From contig CM074816.1 in assembly GCA_037447605.1 (NCBI GenBank), positions 2,033,140 to 2,097,139 on the forward strand: a stretch of DNA of 64,000 bases, in the 5' to 3' direction. Positions 16,073-31,917 of the stretch are shown in pieces (the first letter of the stretch is position 1; every line of letters begins with the position of its first letter). A model generated the notes under the pieces. That model was not told the origin of the DNA, did no database searches, and was given only the letters and a program-made list of their open reading frames with translations. Source of the DNA: Zygnema circumcarinatum. Its lineage: Eukaryota > Streptophyta > Zygnematophyceae > Zygnematales > Zygnemataceae. Made by a program: the position numbers and the translations under genes.

Positions 16073-17865
16073 GGCGGGCGGGCTGGCTGGCTGCTGCTGC
16101 GGTGGGGCTCCTGCAGGAGCGGGAGCGGGAGCGGGCTGGCGGGAGGGAGGGAGGGAGGGAGGGAGGGAGGGAGGGATGAAGAGGAGGGGCCTACTGGCGC
16201 AGTAGTGGTTCCCCGGCCCGCCCGCCCGAGGGAGGGAGGGAGGGAGGGCGGGCAGGGGCGCGCGCGCTCGCTGTGGCCAATCAGCGCGCGCTGAACTGCC
16301 CGCGGGCGGTCCAATGGCGGCGGGCCAAATGACGCTGACGTGTCAGCGCCGTCCGCCTGCGGACGCTCGGCGCTGGGGCCGGGGGGGCGCGCCACAATCG
16401 TCTAATCGATTCACCGAAATAAGTACATATATTCTGGAAAATGGAGGTGGGAGTCACATGTTGACGTACTGTGTTTATGTTGAGTTAAAGTGGAGAACTC
16501 GAACTCCTCGTGACATCACATAGCATCACGTGGCGCCACGTGGAACCGCGGCACGGGGGGCGCCGAAAGGCCGGCCGCGGGAGGCAAGGCGTGCCACGTG
16601 GCAGCATCCGCTGACATGGCTCCAATCACCGCGTGCGCCCTCATCAGAGCGGGCGCGCACACGCAGGCCACGTGGCAGAGGGGAGTCCCGCTGCCTCGTC
16701 ACGCGGCGCCTCGCGATTGGACGACATTGATATAGCGCGCGCGCGCGGGCCTGGAAGGCACCGACCGGCGGGGAAACCGGAACGAGTACTCCCTTTCGCC
16801 CGCGGCCGGGTCAGTACGGACGGCAGGACCACCGGGCGAGTCTGCCCGCGAGGCCGGGCAGGCAGCGTCAAGAAAAGGGAATTCCCATGACAGTCCCGTG
16901 TTTAACCCCGTTAAGGGATAACCCTCAATGTCGGTCAAGGGAATTAAGGGAAATGTACGGTTTCTGTACTTTGTGGCTACAGTACCCTTTCGTAGTTTTT
17001 TGTATGGAAACTTCGAACGAGGAAACTTTCATTGAACTCGCGATGGCGAGGCCAATTCTGAATTGGTGAAATTCTATTCTCACACCTTGTTTTTTTTTTT
17101 CTATTTTTTTCCTTATTGAAGGGGCGGCTTCTATTAAGGGAAAAAACTGGGTTTTGCTCAAGGGGGTTAAGGGATTTTTTGACGATGCCTGGCCGGGCTC
17201 GCGCCCGCACGGCACATGCATCCATGTATGCATGGCATGTATGCATGCCCCCCCATCCCTCCCCCCCCCTTCTCTCTCTCTCTCTCTCCTTTCTCTCTCT
17301 CTCTCAGCATCCAAATATGCGGTAACAGGAACAGCCCTTCATTTCATATTCCTTGCGAAACGGGTCGCATACATACATACATAGAAGGTGAAGCATTCAA
17401 AGTTGAAACCAGTTCAACGTGCTTCGAACCCTTGGCAAGGTTCTAACTGCAGTTTTCCCTCCCCACTTCTTAGGGCAGGCAGGCAGCCACGACGCTGCTT
17501 TGAGCAGAGCAGCGTGAAAAAAAGAACGAGCCTACGCAGAATCTCTAAGCCATGCCCGCCCGCTGCGGCGGCAGGCAGACACTGCTTCCTACTTCCAGAC
17601 GCGCACACTGACTGCCGACTTTCTCTACGATGCGCGCTGGGCCTACTCTGCCAAAAGATGACGCTCAATATGACCGGATGGAGCAAATCTAACGTGCTGC
17701 TGCTGCTGCTGCTGCTGTGGACACACTAGAAGGGGCCACAAAATAATTACAAACGACCCGGATTTCCTCAAGCACGCGGCGCGCTGGCACGATGGCGTGT
17801 ACACGTGTCCTCGCCGAGGAACGCGTTCCACCGGAGGGAGGGAGCTCCAAAGGAAGTGCGTCACG
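16073..17865. promoter_or_regulatory. promoter/intergenic region upstream of esterase copy 1
   Basis: This 1.8-kb stretch lies upstream of esterase copy 1 and downstream of copy 2. The first 700 bp are GC-rich, with a GGGA run at 16140-16174 and four G-boxes (16527, 16537, 16595, 16669), CCAAT boxes (near 16277, 16311 and 16622), and the near-palindrome CGCTGACGTGTCAGCG at 16333-16348. These sit within 650 bp of the esterase start and look like a promoter. The rest is AT-richer, with a CT microsatellite around 17270-17306 and a CTG run at 17696-17716. No gene is supported. Confidence 0.45.
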
Positions 17866-21019
<3,154 letters not shown>

Positions 21020-22369
21020 GGCTGCTCTGCGGCGCGATGCGAAGGGCTGAGGGCTGAGGGCTGAGGGCTGAGGGCTGAGGGCTGAGGGCGTAGGCCGGAG
21101 CGGAGGGCAAGAGCGGAGGGCGAAGGCAAGGCCGATTGCTCACTCGCTCGCTCGCTTTTGAGGCCCGGCCCGGCCCCGCCCCGCCCCCCCCCCCCGCGCG
21201 CGCACAGCTGTGAGCCCGCGCGCGCGCACAGTCCTTACCCCGCCCGCCCGCAGCGCGCCGTCCGTCCGTCCGTCCGTCCGTCCGTCCGTCCGTTCGTACG
21301 CTCGTACGTCCGTTCGTACGTTCGTCCGGTAGCGTCCGTCCGCGCTAACGAGGGAGCGCCGCGTGGCGGCCACGTGCACTCGCTACACGCAAAAAGCGGC
21401 AACTGGCGGTGGAGGCTGCCCGCAAATGGTGGACTGCCTGCACGTGGCGCGCTGACGCTGGGCCACGTGGTGGCCTTAGATCGTTAGCTTACCCCATTTT
21501 CGTATTTGGGTACGAAGGGAGAGAGACCCGCCCGAAATTTGGAGGCGAGGCGAGGGGTTGGGCCGCGTGCGGGCGTGCGGGCGTGCGGAGGGACCGGGGG
21601 ACAACCGCGGGATACAGTACCAATGCTTGGCCGGCCAATGGTTCGCAACCGTTGGCGGCCATTGCTCATCTCGGCATGAGGTTCCTGTGGCGCCTGGTGG
21701 GGCAGCGGAATAGCCCGACCGCCAGGTGTGGAGGCCCATTGTCCGCACACGCACGCTGGGGCTGGGGCTGTGTCCATGGCGCCATTGCGGGGTCTAGGTC
21801 CAGCCTCGTTACCAACAACCAGCCTCATGTCTCTTCGCTGTAAACACATACATGCTGTGGCGCACGGACGACCTTTAAACAAATGAGATTTTGAGACGTC
21901 GATCCAGCTTCAGGAAAGTTACCTAAACTGCATGACGACGACTCTACTCTGTCGGACACGTACCGTATAGCGTATGCAATCTCGGCCCACTGGCAGCGCG
22001 TTCCATGCCATACCATGCCAAGCCATGCCGTGCCGTGCCATGCCGTGCCATGCCATGCCATGCCGTGCCATGCCATGCCATGCCGTGCCATGCCATGCCA
22101 TGCCGTGCCATGCCATATTGCCATGCCGTGCCATGCCATATTGCCATGCCGTGCCATGCCATATTGCCATGCCGTGCCATGCCATATTGCCATGCCGTGC
22201 CATGCCATATTGCCATGCCGTGCCATGCCATATTGCCATGCCATGCGGTTGCCGTTTCCCATTTCTTCCAGCCCTCCCGCTCCGGCCTGCTCGTGCGTGT
22301 GCTCGGGCGCGGCTGGGCGGGGCGCGACGTTCGTTCCCTTCGGTCGGGCAGGGCGAAGGCCAGGGCGAG

Positions 22370-22400
<31 letters not shown>

Positions 22401-22597
22401 GCGGGCTGCGCTGGCCCGGCGGGCGCAGCGCCCCTGCGTGAGGGCTTGCAGGGAGGGAGGGTGGGGAGGGAGGGTAGGGCCTCTGCGCAACTTCTTGCAC
22501 GCGGAGGACAGGATTGGTTCTGTGCTTGCGGAGACGCGAAGAGAGGGAGGCTAGGCCTTGTGGCTGAAAGCAGGCGAGAGGCCGTAGAGAGTGCGCA
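21020..22597. promoter_or_regulatory. divergent upstream region of esterase copy 2 and GPC1, with simple repeats
   Basis: This 1.6-kb region lies between two divergent starts. It holds a GCTGAGG 7-mer run (about 21048-21087), a TCCG run (about 21260-21293), three G-boxes (21371, 21441, 21464), a 34-bp element shared with the malic enzyme upstream region (21343-21376), a CCATG-based satellite (22002-22243) and a GGGCGA run (about 22346-22397). Long antisense open frames here are products of these repeats. No gene is supported. Confidence 0.5.
22002..22243. repeat. CCATG-based satellite with 23-bp higher-order unit
   Basis: About 240 bp is built from 5-bp units CCATG and CCGTG. The right half has a higher-order unit of 23 bp, TTGCCATGCCGTGCCATGCCATA, repeated about six times. 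The left half lacks the ATT interruption. It is a simple tandem repeat rather than a CRISPR, as there are no unique spacers. Confidence 0.9.
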
Positions 22598-25500
22598 ATG
22601 GCGCCGAGAGAACATTATGGAGCGCTAGGAGGGATACCCTTGGGAGGGCTGACAACCAAGGGAGCAGAGTTGAGGGCCAAGCGACCGCCGCCAAAGGTAT
22701 TGAAAGTGTTACTGGACTGGTTCCTTGCTGTGGTCCAAGCGGTGTCGCCACCTGGCGCTCGCTCCCAGCAACAAGGGATTGTTCCTGTGTTCTGCACAAA
22801 AAATAGTTTGTTTGGTAAAGACTCGGTATCCAGTTTGACACGGGCAAGAATTTGTGCGCTTTTGGAGGATGTGACCATTCTGTTGACCGGTTTATCCTGC
22901 GCGGCTGTTCTCTAATTTTGAAAGGTTCGTGATTTCATCCTTTTGCCGAATAACTTGTGCGGTGCAGGTCATTGTGAAGACAAAGGAGGTGTTGACGAAA
23001 CAGGCCAATGAGATTGCGAAGAAGGCTACTGAGCATGAGCATTTTATCAACAAAGTGAGTAACCATTGTCTTTACGCATTTACTGAGACTGAAGTTTAGC
23101 GGGGTCTTGTTGCTTCAGCGGCAATCGGCAAAATATTGTGAAAACAACGTTGTAAGTTTCGGAGGCTGGCAAGAGCGAGTAGTCAATAAGGAATTGTTCG
23201 TTTGGCTGGTCAGCATGCACTTTAGGCAATTACTGTTGCACCGTTATGATCATGTTATTTCGCTTGCCGACGCGTTTGCTGAAGGTGTTTGGCTTACTAG
23301 TGTTTAGACCCAACGAAGGATGTGAAACCACATGCCTGGAAAAATAAAGTTAGAGGGGGGAAAGGGGGAGGTGTGCGGGAGGGAGTGGGAGTGATGAAGA
23401 GAAAGGAAAAAAAAGTTGGAGGATGGAAAGAAGGTATAAACGAGAGTTCACAGTCGATGCTTGTCTATCCTGCTCAAAAGCCTTGTCGAAAATCTGTCGG
23501 AAAGTGTAGAAGACCCAAGAACTTGGGCATCGTTCTTAATCCACCTTTTAGGAAGGCCGGTCCTTCAACAAAACTCAGTTAACTTTCAGATAGGTGTTGC
23601 AGAATTGAGCTTTGAGCTACTGCTTACTGCCGAATGCTTATAGTGAATAACTGCAAATTCATATCAATAGTCTTTTGGATGAAAGGACCTGTCATTCGTG
23701 GATTTGGTTAAAACCATAGATTTAGTCACTCCTACCAAGGCATACCTTTATGCCTTTCCATATCTGGCTAACTGCTTACCTGAGTAATCGTGTGTATGAG
23801 TCCGTGTGGTGTGAGAGTACTTTGTGCACCTGGCAATGGAATAGCTCAGTAACAAGTAGTCGTGACAATGTGAGACGGCGTTGTTAGCGCGTCTTGTCGG
23901 TTCATAACTGTAATGAGCTTAAAAGGGGCAAAAGCACCATGGCTATCAAAGGGAAGGTTGGTGCATTGAAAGTGAACGGTTATTTGCTGCAGATACTAGC
24001 CCAACTAACAGCGAGATATAGCTTGTTGTACGCTTTGCAACCGCATAGACTAGAGCACTTTCCCGCAACTCTCAGGAGGGCAGTTGCTTTGGCAGCTTCG
24101 TGAACGCAAAGTGCGCTTGCCCCGGAATTTTGTGATGTGCAGGTGACATATTGTATTGGAGTTGTGGCATTTGGCCTATTTTGCTATCTTCTTGGATCAA
24201 GTATGACCGTCACGTGGCTTTTCCCGTCTAGCTTGTCACGGCATATTCATTTTTTCTGAAGATGACACAGAGCTGGTCATGGCCAACGGGTCGTCTGAAT
24301 GAGTTACGGGATCAGTTATGTTTCAAGCGAATAAGTTGCAAAAATTTGTACATTGCCTCGATTTCCATTCGATGTCTTCCCCCAACTGCGAAAATGTCAT
24401 TCTATGTTGGTGGATTTGCCCAGGGATGTACCGTTGCTGCCAACTCTCTATTTGATTTTCAGAGCATCTTGATGATCTGCTGGTCTAGCTGTATTGGATT
24501 AAAATGAGCCCAGTTTCGTAATACTACTGTCGACACTCAGTTGCGTCTCTAATCAGGAATGCGAGGAACTGATCTGATCTGATCTGGTCTGATCCGATCT
24601 GATCTTTTAAGCAGTAGGTCAGATCTTTTGTTCTCTATGAAGATGTTCCCAATCATTCTTTCGTCCGCATGCGGAAGGAATTTGAGCATTTGTTGCTTAA
24701 CAATGAATGGCCGATTCAAAAAGTTATACTTCATTCTTATGGTAAATGTGCTTCCGGTTTATTTGCTTATCGTTCTTCCAATTGTTCGTTATATTAAGAA
24801 ATCGAATGTTTGTCTTCTTGCAGGACCTCAAGATATCCCATACCTGTACTGTGCGTTTTTTCTGACAGCGGCGCCACTAAGATGGATCTATTATCGGAGC
24901 AAAAAGTGGCACTATTTTCTGCTTGTACGATCCTCAGTCCTCCGAAGGCTGGGGTCCCTAAAGCGTCTTTAGGTGTCCCACTGTTGAATAGGGCTATGGT
25001 AGGGCTATTTCTACTTAGCTTGAACGAGAAGAAAACCAGCAGCCTGGTCATTTGTTAAATGAAGCTGACCTTACCCTGGAGCCAGTTTTCCCACGAAACC
25101 AGAGATCTTGCTGAAGGAAGGAATGCCAATTGTTTGTGGTTGAACGCTAGGTCAAATTGGAATGTCGAGATGGGTCTAAGGAAAGCTCTTCTCTCAATCG
25201 AGTCCAGTGTTCGTAGTGCGCATATCACGCGTGTACCCTTAACAATGACTATTTTCTTGGCCCATTCAGGACTTCTGTTACTACGCAAATATGATCTTCA
25301 CGACTCACCTTCTATTTTGGCCAAGGTGTGAGAGGTTGTTCCTCCTGTGCTTCGCTTTTGCCGAGGTGGGTTCTTGTTACCTCTCATTCAGTCCCTTCTG
25401 TACTGAAGAGCGGCATGTAACGTATAACAGTAATATGGACAAGTTATGGAAAGGACATATATTTGCGCTCATTTGACATATTGTTTCGATAGTCTGCCCT

Positions 25501-28343
25501 TCCAGTGCATTCGTTGAACTCAAAGACTGTTCATGATGACGGCCACTCCTTCTGGAGGGTTTGTGTCCGTGTTATAAGCCCTCGCTCGGTGCTGTTGTCA
25601 CGGAGTGGCTCAAAAGACGGAGTGGGGTTTTGTCGGAGCTTTCTGCTGCAGGGACCTCTGGCATGGGCCCTCATCGTGTGGCGGTGCAGCTTGGTCTTTA
25701 GCTCCATCGACAAGATTGTCAGCGTGCTTATCCACTTACTGCCAGGTGCAGCACTCTCCTCATTCTTCGGCCAAGTCAAGCTGATTTAGCTTCGACTCCT
25801 GGTTTGGTCGGATGCATTGACTTTCTGGAAAGTGTGTTGGCGTTTTGTATGAAATAAGTATTTAGATATGACACACAATATTATTCAATAAAACGCTTCC
25901 TATTAATGTTTACAAACAAGTAGTGTTACAAATACGATTTATAACCTAAATTTATGATAGCACATTTTTTTGCAATTGAGCTACAACTTCATATAGTATT
26001 TGTCTTCTTTAGAAATATCTTCTACTGGAGATGAAGAAGAAGCTTAGTCGGCTTCGGTAAGAAGGCGTCTTTCGTTCGTTTTCGTTCTCTCGTCTACGAA
26101 TTCTAGAGTCACCCAGCTGAAGGCTGCTCTTGATCATCACGTTTGTGAGCGAGTATCCATATTGAAGCGGGGGGTTCTATTCCGCAAGGTGGCGTCTTGA
26201 ACATTTGAATAGGTCACTGCGTGTGGACCCTTTTATGTGTTTGGTTCATTATTTTGTGGTTGAATTTTCTATGTGCCTTCCTCCTTCCCTGTTCGCCTGC
26301 AGTACTTACCAATCGCAAGAGTCTGTTCTTATTGTTCCTCGACTCTTGGTAGCTGCATTTCAGGCACCGTGTTTTTTATCATACGCTGGTGGGACCCCTC
26401 CACTTTCTCCCACCACGCGCAGGACGACACCGGCCCTTGGCCTGCGTGGCCCCTGATCGAGCCGGGACAGGAGCTGTGGATGTGGATGTTCGTTGTGCCG
26501 CTAGCCGTCTACAGCCTCTGGCAGATGCTCTACTGGATCATAGTGGACGGCCTCAGGAAGCAGCGGCTGCTGAATGACCCGGAGGTAGGGCTGTGCGTGT
26601 TGCGCTTCGCCAGGTAGTTTTGGACACAGTCCTGATGCCATACGCGCGCGTTTTTCGTGTTGGTGTTTGCATTCATCTGGTTGACACCTAGTTGTACCCA
26701 CCACTAGTTCGTAACCGCTAGTACATGAAGATATTGGGTACCTGAGGTCGATGTGTCTGTAACTGCTTATGTGAATGGAGAAAATCGTAGCTTAGATATC
26801 ATGATTAGGTAATCATCAAACATTAAACATTAGGTAAAGTGATAAACATTAGGTGTGCCAAAAGGTGACGTAGATGTTGTCGGAGAGTGTTTGAACCTGT
26901 GTGTGCAAGAATGGCTGCCTTAAGCTTGGGCAGCGCTACTCTCGGAGTGCAGGTCCTGACCTCGTATCGCGAGCTCTCCCGCAAAGCCGCGCGCGCCGAC
27001 AACGTGTGGTGGCGCGTGAGCGGCGCTCTGGGCGAGCGCCGCCGCGTGACCATGTACGCCGTGCTGCAGGCCGTCTTCACGGTGGGGCGTGCAGCCTGCC
27101 TGCAACATGCCCTGCCTCGCTTCACTAAGAGCTGAACTGATATCTAAGCTACGATTTTGACCTTGATCTGAGCGGAATCATCTGATTTGCCTTTGTAACA
27201 GTCGGCAACTTTTTTGCGCTTTTGGATGGGGTTATTTTCTTCTTAATTCCTGTATGCCTCACCACAGTCGTCAATGTATTCAGCAGAGTTGAAAGCGGGG
27301 GTGATATTGAGTACGTTATTGATATCCGTCAGTGCGCTGTTGTCAAGTGCAGGTGGCCACAATGGCACTGACTGTGCCAATGTTCTTGTCTTATCGCCTC
27401 CACGGGTTCTTTCAACTCTTCAAAATTGCAGCGTCTATTTGGAATGGTACGTTTTTTTATTTTCATTTTTCCATTTTCTGACTGAGTAGGGCCTAAGCGA
27501 TTTGGACTTGAGCTGATGTCGGTGAATGGCGGCATGCTAGGTTCATAAAAGGCACTTATAAGCTCCATAACCCCCTTTCGTGACCTTTTAGGGTTCCTCC
27601 GTTCAAGACTAGCGCTTATGCCTGGGGTCATGCCCAATGTCTGCTGCGATGTCAGATCAAAAACAGTCGCATTGCCTATCCATCCACCTGTCATTTTGTA
27701 GATCACAACGTCAAGTGAGTTTCTCTGACGGGGTATGCACTTCCCTTGTACAGGAGGAAACTTCTTTTTCGATGTGATGCCACGCCAAGTTCACGCAAAA
27801 GCTGAGAAGAAAAAGGCGGCAATGGAGGTCGTGACGATGCAGGAGGGGTTGAGAAGACCCCCTGAAACCCCTTCAGCAGGAATTTCTCCCCTACTCCTGG
27901 CACAAGGGGCTTCAGAACCGCCCGAACCACGTAGGGTGTCCATGTCCAGGCAGGCTGCGGAGGAAGGCCGGACGTTGTGTGCGTCCTGCCGCAGAGCAAG
28001 CTTGAATAACTTGGGTGAGTTGGGGAGCAGCAGCCCAACTCGTCTCGTGGAGAATAGGAGCAAGAGTTTGGGCGCATCGCCAGAAGGTTACGGAGAAGTC
28101 TTCCACGAATTCAATGATTCGCATGCGGACGAAGAGATTTGGGAAGACCCAGAAGAGGTTGCGGAGGATGCTGAAGCGGAAAGGCTGACGGCCGACGAGG
28201 TCTCCACGAAAAGCGAAGATGCAGTGGACAAGCGCGCGGGTGCAGTGGATGACAGCACCCACAGTTTTCGGAGTAATGGAGGCGTTTTGGGGAGCTTTTT
28301 GAGGAGAAAAGGATGCAGTGGGCAGGTTCGGGCGGCGGAATAA
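22598..28343 (+). CDS. GPC1: glycerophosphocholine acyltransferase (GPC1/DUF2838 family)
   Basis: GPC1 enzymes acylate glycerophosphocholine with acyl-CoA to give lysophosphatidylcholine, allowing phosphatidylcholine re-synthesis in the ER. Ten exons in phase give 522 aa: 22598-22696, 22968-23054, 24143-24200, 24824-24924, 25270-25365, 25652-25745, 26364-26584, 26953-27081, 27353-27446, 27754-28343. Landmarks closely follow the plant family: [121 protein letters not shown], and [15 protein letters not shown] across the last junction. Several membrane spans fall in the middle. After the family core there is an extra C-terminal tail of about 170 residues, acidic and Ser-rich, probably disordered. 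Exon 1 (33 codons) is the least certain. The family call is firm. Confidence 0.92.
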
Positions 28344-29477
28344 TAGGCGGGACAGGAGGGGGCGGGGCAAACGAGCTGGTAGAAAGATGAAAGGACGGGG
28401 TGTCCTGCTTTATTCTTCATATGGCCGAGGCATCTTTTGACTTCACCTGCTGACCTTTTGGAATCGCCCAGGAAAGAGACCGGAGCTGCCGTTTAATGAG
28501 TGAATCGCTCATAGAACTGCTTAAAGAGCTGCTTCGGACGAGTAGGGAAGGCCGAGCTACCGGTCCTCCAAGTGGGGAGAGCTGCCACTGGCGAACCTAT
28601 TTAACTCCAAAGTTAGCAAGAGAGGATGGGCAGCAGTTTCTTGCTCTCTTTGCCGCGGCCTGAACCCTTTTTAGCTGCGTCGGTGGATGTGGGCGTGAAC
28701 TGGATGTGCGTCTCGGCCAGCGCTGTCAAAGGTGAAGAATGCAGAGGCTCCAGAAGTCGATCTTCTACTTGCGATGCATTTTGTAATAGTCCATTTTCTT
28801 CAAGCAAGCACTCGCTGCTAGTCACATACAGACACACACCCAATGAAAGAATCAATTAAAAAACATTTCTTCCCCATCAGACTACGCCGGCTGCAGAGCG
28901 GCACAGCCCTGCGCGTAATGCTTGGGACGCGTGGTACAAGGAGATGTTTGCGATGCAGCTGTTTTATAGAGTGAAGTGTGCGAGAAGGTTCAGGAGACTC
29001 GACTTCGAAAAGTCGAAGAGTACCTTGCAAGGTTGTCAACAGGACGTTGCCATCTTGTGGTATTTCTGCTCTCAGATTGCATTCCGATAATTGCGTCTGC
29101 TCAGCTGGAGCACACTTCAAACTCCACTCTAAGCCACAGTTGGCGGTCGACCTTGCCAAAGTGAAAATCTGTAATTTATTTTTTCTCAACCTGTTCGGTT
29201 TTACGGTACAGTATTCAAAACCTTCTTTAAGGATGTGCGTGCAAACGGCGCTGCGGCCCCTGCGCCTTCCCTCGCTCGCCCCGCGATCGGCGGCCGCGAG
29301 CGACCGCAAACTGAAGGGGGCCGCCCGGCCTGCCTCCGAGGGGGGACGGACGGGCGGACCCGACTGAAGCCGAGGCCTGTCTGTCCGTCCGTCCGTCCGT
29401 CCGTCCGTCCGTCCGTCGCTGAGGGCGACGACGCGCAGCGCAGGAAGCGCGCTGCTCTCTCCGCACGTGCGGCAGCC
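28344..29477. other. intergenic, upstream of the glyoxalase gene
   Basis: This stretch follows the GPC1 stop and precedes the glyoxalase start. A TCCG run (29379-29414) like that at 21.26 kb lies about 65 bp before the start codon, in a GC-rich promoter-like segment from about 29240. Open frames around 28613-28860 exist on both strands, but show no family signature. No gene is supported. Confidence 0.45.
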
Positions 29478-31917
29478 ATGGCTCTGCAGGCAGCGACCGG
29501 CGCTGGAGTGAAGGCTGTCCAGCCGCTCGCCCGCAGTCATAGCCGACGGCACCCTGTTAGGGTTTCTGGTGAGCAACTACACGCGCTTCGGTTTTCCTTG
29601 CAAAACAAGGATCATGATTTCCCGATGCCTAGTAAGAGAAGCTGGTTGCAGATGTTATGGGTCCATTAGAAATAAGCTTCACCTGCGCGCAGATTTAAAG
29701 CAGTTGTAAGTTGTTTGCAAAATTGAAACATGGATATCACGTAACGGCTGCCGTCCTTTGGTCGTTCAACTTCCTTCAAACGGTTTAAACAACTAAGCGC
29801 CTTAAACAACTAAACCGCATCCATTCATCGATCATGCATGCGATGAATGCGTCTTCCATTGAAATTTTAGTTATGTATCCTGGCAGCCCTTTTTCATTTT
29901 CTGAATGACAACTACAATAGTAATGCAGTTGTTTGCACTCTCGTGCTCTTATGACGAAGAGAAGTAGAGTTGGATAGGCCCACTTCCTTCCATCATTGTT
30001 TTTATGATGGAAAAACTCGGAATCTAATGGTACATTTGGAGGCCTGGTAATTGTTGCCCTTGGAGGTGCCAGCTCATGTCCATGACTTTGGGAAATGAAG
30101 CTGCTCATACATGCTCATTGGTTTAACCTTTTCATTTCATCCTTTCGTTGCTGAAAAGCACACTTGAGATTCTCGTCGATATCTTCGCTGAATGTGGTAA
30201 ATTTCTTGCTGTAAATATGGATGGGTCATTGCAGCACCTGTTCAGCAAGTAAGGTCCACCTTCGCAAGGTCTTGCAAATGGCAGCGGTTTTGTGTCCGAG
30301 CTGCACTTGTTGAAGAAGTGCTACCTACAGTTCCAATTGAACGGTCACCGGCAGCAGCAGCGGAAGGTATATCGCGTCAAGCGTCCTATCTATGCTTTTG
30401 ACTTTAGCCCTTCTAGCTTAAGTTTTATATGCACAGCGAGTTTCGATCACGAATTCGTAGCATTTTAAACCTGAAGGGAGTAGGGGAAAAATGTGCTCTA
30501 TGCCTTGCAAGGTGGCATCTAAAAGTCTTACAGTCAGAAAGACTCATTCTGAATGTTGAGTTCTTTCCTGGACGGCTATTTTCAGCCATCGGATTTGGAG
30601 GTCTGCATCATGTTGGCCTGTTGTGCGCTAATACGCAACAGTCACTTGATTTCTACATCGGTGTTCTTGGTGAGCTGCCAATGTTTACCTTGGCCCTTGT
30701 GCGTCTTCTGTTTAAGTATGCAGAGAGCTATCTCTAGCACGTGTGGAGGTTTTAGGGTTGAGGAATGCTTTTGAAGATACCTTAACATCTGCCTTTGTTT
30801 CATGGTGCTGTTTCGATATCTTGACTTTTGCTTCTGTTTCCTTTTTTTCCAACCTTCAAGGACAGGAATGGAACTGTTAACTGCATGACCTCGTAGTCTA
30901 GGTTGCTAGGGTAGTCTGGATGTGGAGAGATGCTTTAGGTGGTCTAGTTTAGGGCTTCCAGCAGAAAATCTTTTTTTTTCTGCTAACGTATCGTTACGTC
31001 TCGTAACTTATTACACTTGACTGAAGTATAAGGCTGCCTGGGTGTCGGGAAATGGCACACAACTGTGAAATTGCTTGCCCTGAAAGCACATGGATGTTCT
31101 CATGGCCCTATCAAAACCATCATGCGACATGCTTTGATTTTTTTTTTGTAATTTTCCGAACAATGGATGCGGAGTTGGTGATAGGCCTGCAGGTGAATGA
31201 AGATCGCGTGAACGCGAAGCTTCCTTACAATGGAGCATGGCTTTGGGTGGGCGAACAAATGATTCACCTCATGGAGCTCCCAAATCCAGACCCCGTCGTC
31301 GGCCGACCTGCCCATGGTGGCCGAGATCGCCATGCGTGCTTCACCATTAAAAGTGTGGAGGCCCTTCGGAAGACTTTGGATAAAGCAGGTACCCGCAAAC
31401 TCTGCCCTGGGAAGACCTCAATTTGCAGACCGTGCGAAGCTGAACTTGTGGGGGGGGAACAGCTGCTAATTCGCATGTGATCATCAGTCCCACTGCCCTC
31501 TTCTTTGCGTTTCCAAAATGATTGACAGGACTCTGGTCTTCCTTTTAACGCATTTATGAGTTTTGCCATCGATATCGCGGGGATAGATGAGAAGTCGAGG
31601 ATTAGAGCGCTGTGAGCGGTGCGACGATTTGTAATGAGGAGGTTCAAGATATTTTTGCTTTGACTCATCACATAGTCCGTCTAGGAGGAGAGGCGAGCCC
31701 TCCTGTCAGATTTCAGAGGTCCCATCTCAAGCAGGCAACTGTTTGGCCAAGGGCCGATGTGTTCATTCAAATGGCATGTCCTGTCTTGTCAGAGCCTTAA
31801 CAACCCCCTGGGCTGCCTGCAGGGATGGCGTACACCATGAGTAAGTCGGGGCGCCCCGCGCTGTTCACTCGTGACCCGGATGGCAACGCCTTGGAGTTCC
31901 AAGAGATTCGCACGTGA
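29478..31917 (+). CDS. glyoxalase/VOC-domain protein, probably plastid-targeted
   Basis: A single-domain member of the vicinal-oxygen-chelate superfamily, close to plant glyoxalase-like proteins. Five exons in phase give 201 aa: 29478-29568, 30235-30366, 30586-30669, 31185-31388, 31823-31917. The first 70 residues are Ala/Arg/Ser-rich with few acids and look like a transit peptide. The domain follows: FGGLHHVGLLCANTQQSLDF; KLPYNGAWLWVG; MIHLMELPNPDPV; HGGRDRHACF; MSKSGRPALFTRDPDGNALEF. Candidate metal ligands sit in the usual order His (GLHHVG), Glu (HLMEL), His (DRHACF), Glu (ALEFQE). Glutathione-dependent methylglyoxal activity is not proven; many plastid homologs are uncharacterised. It is tandem to GPC1 and convergent with EDEM. 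Confidence 0.9.

Noticed and set aside
22002-22243. CRISPR-like array
   Set aside because: Units are contiguous variants of one 5-bp word without unique spacers, in a eukaryotic nuclear context.
21825-22615. Overlapping long frames on both strands rich in Met, Ala, Trp and His
   Set aside because: Translation of the CCATG satellite and GGGCGA run; no codon constraint or domain.
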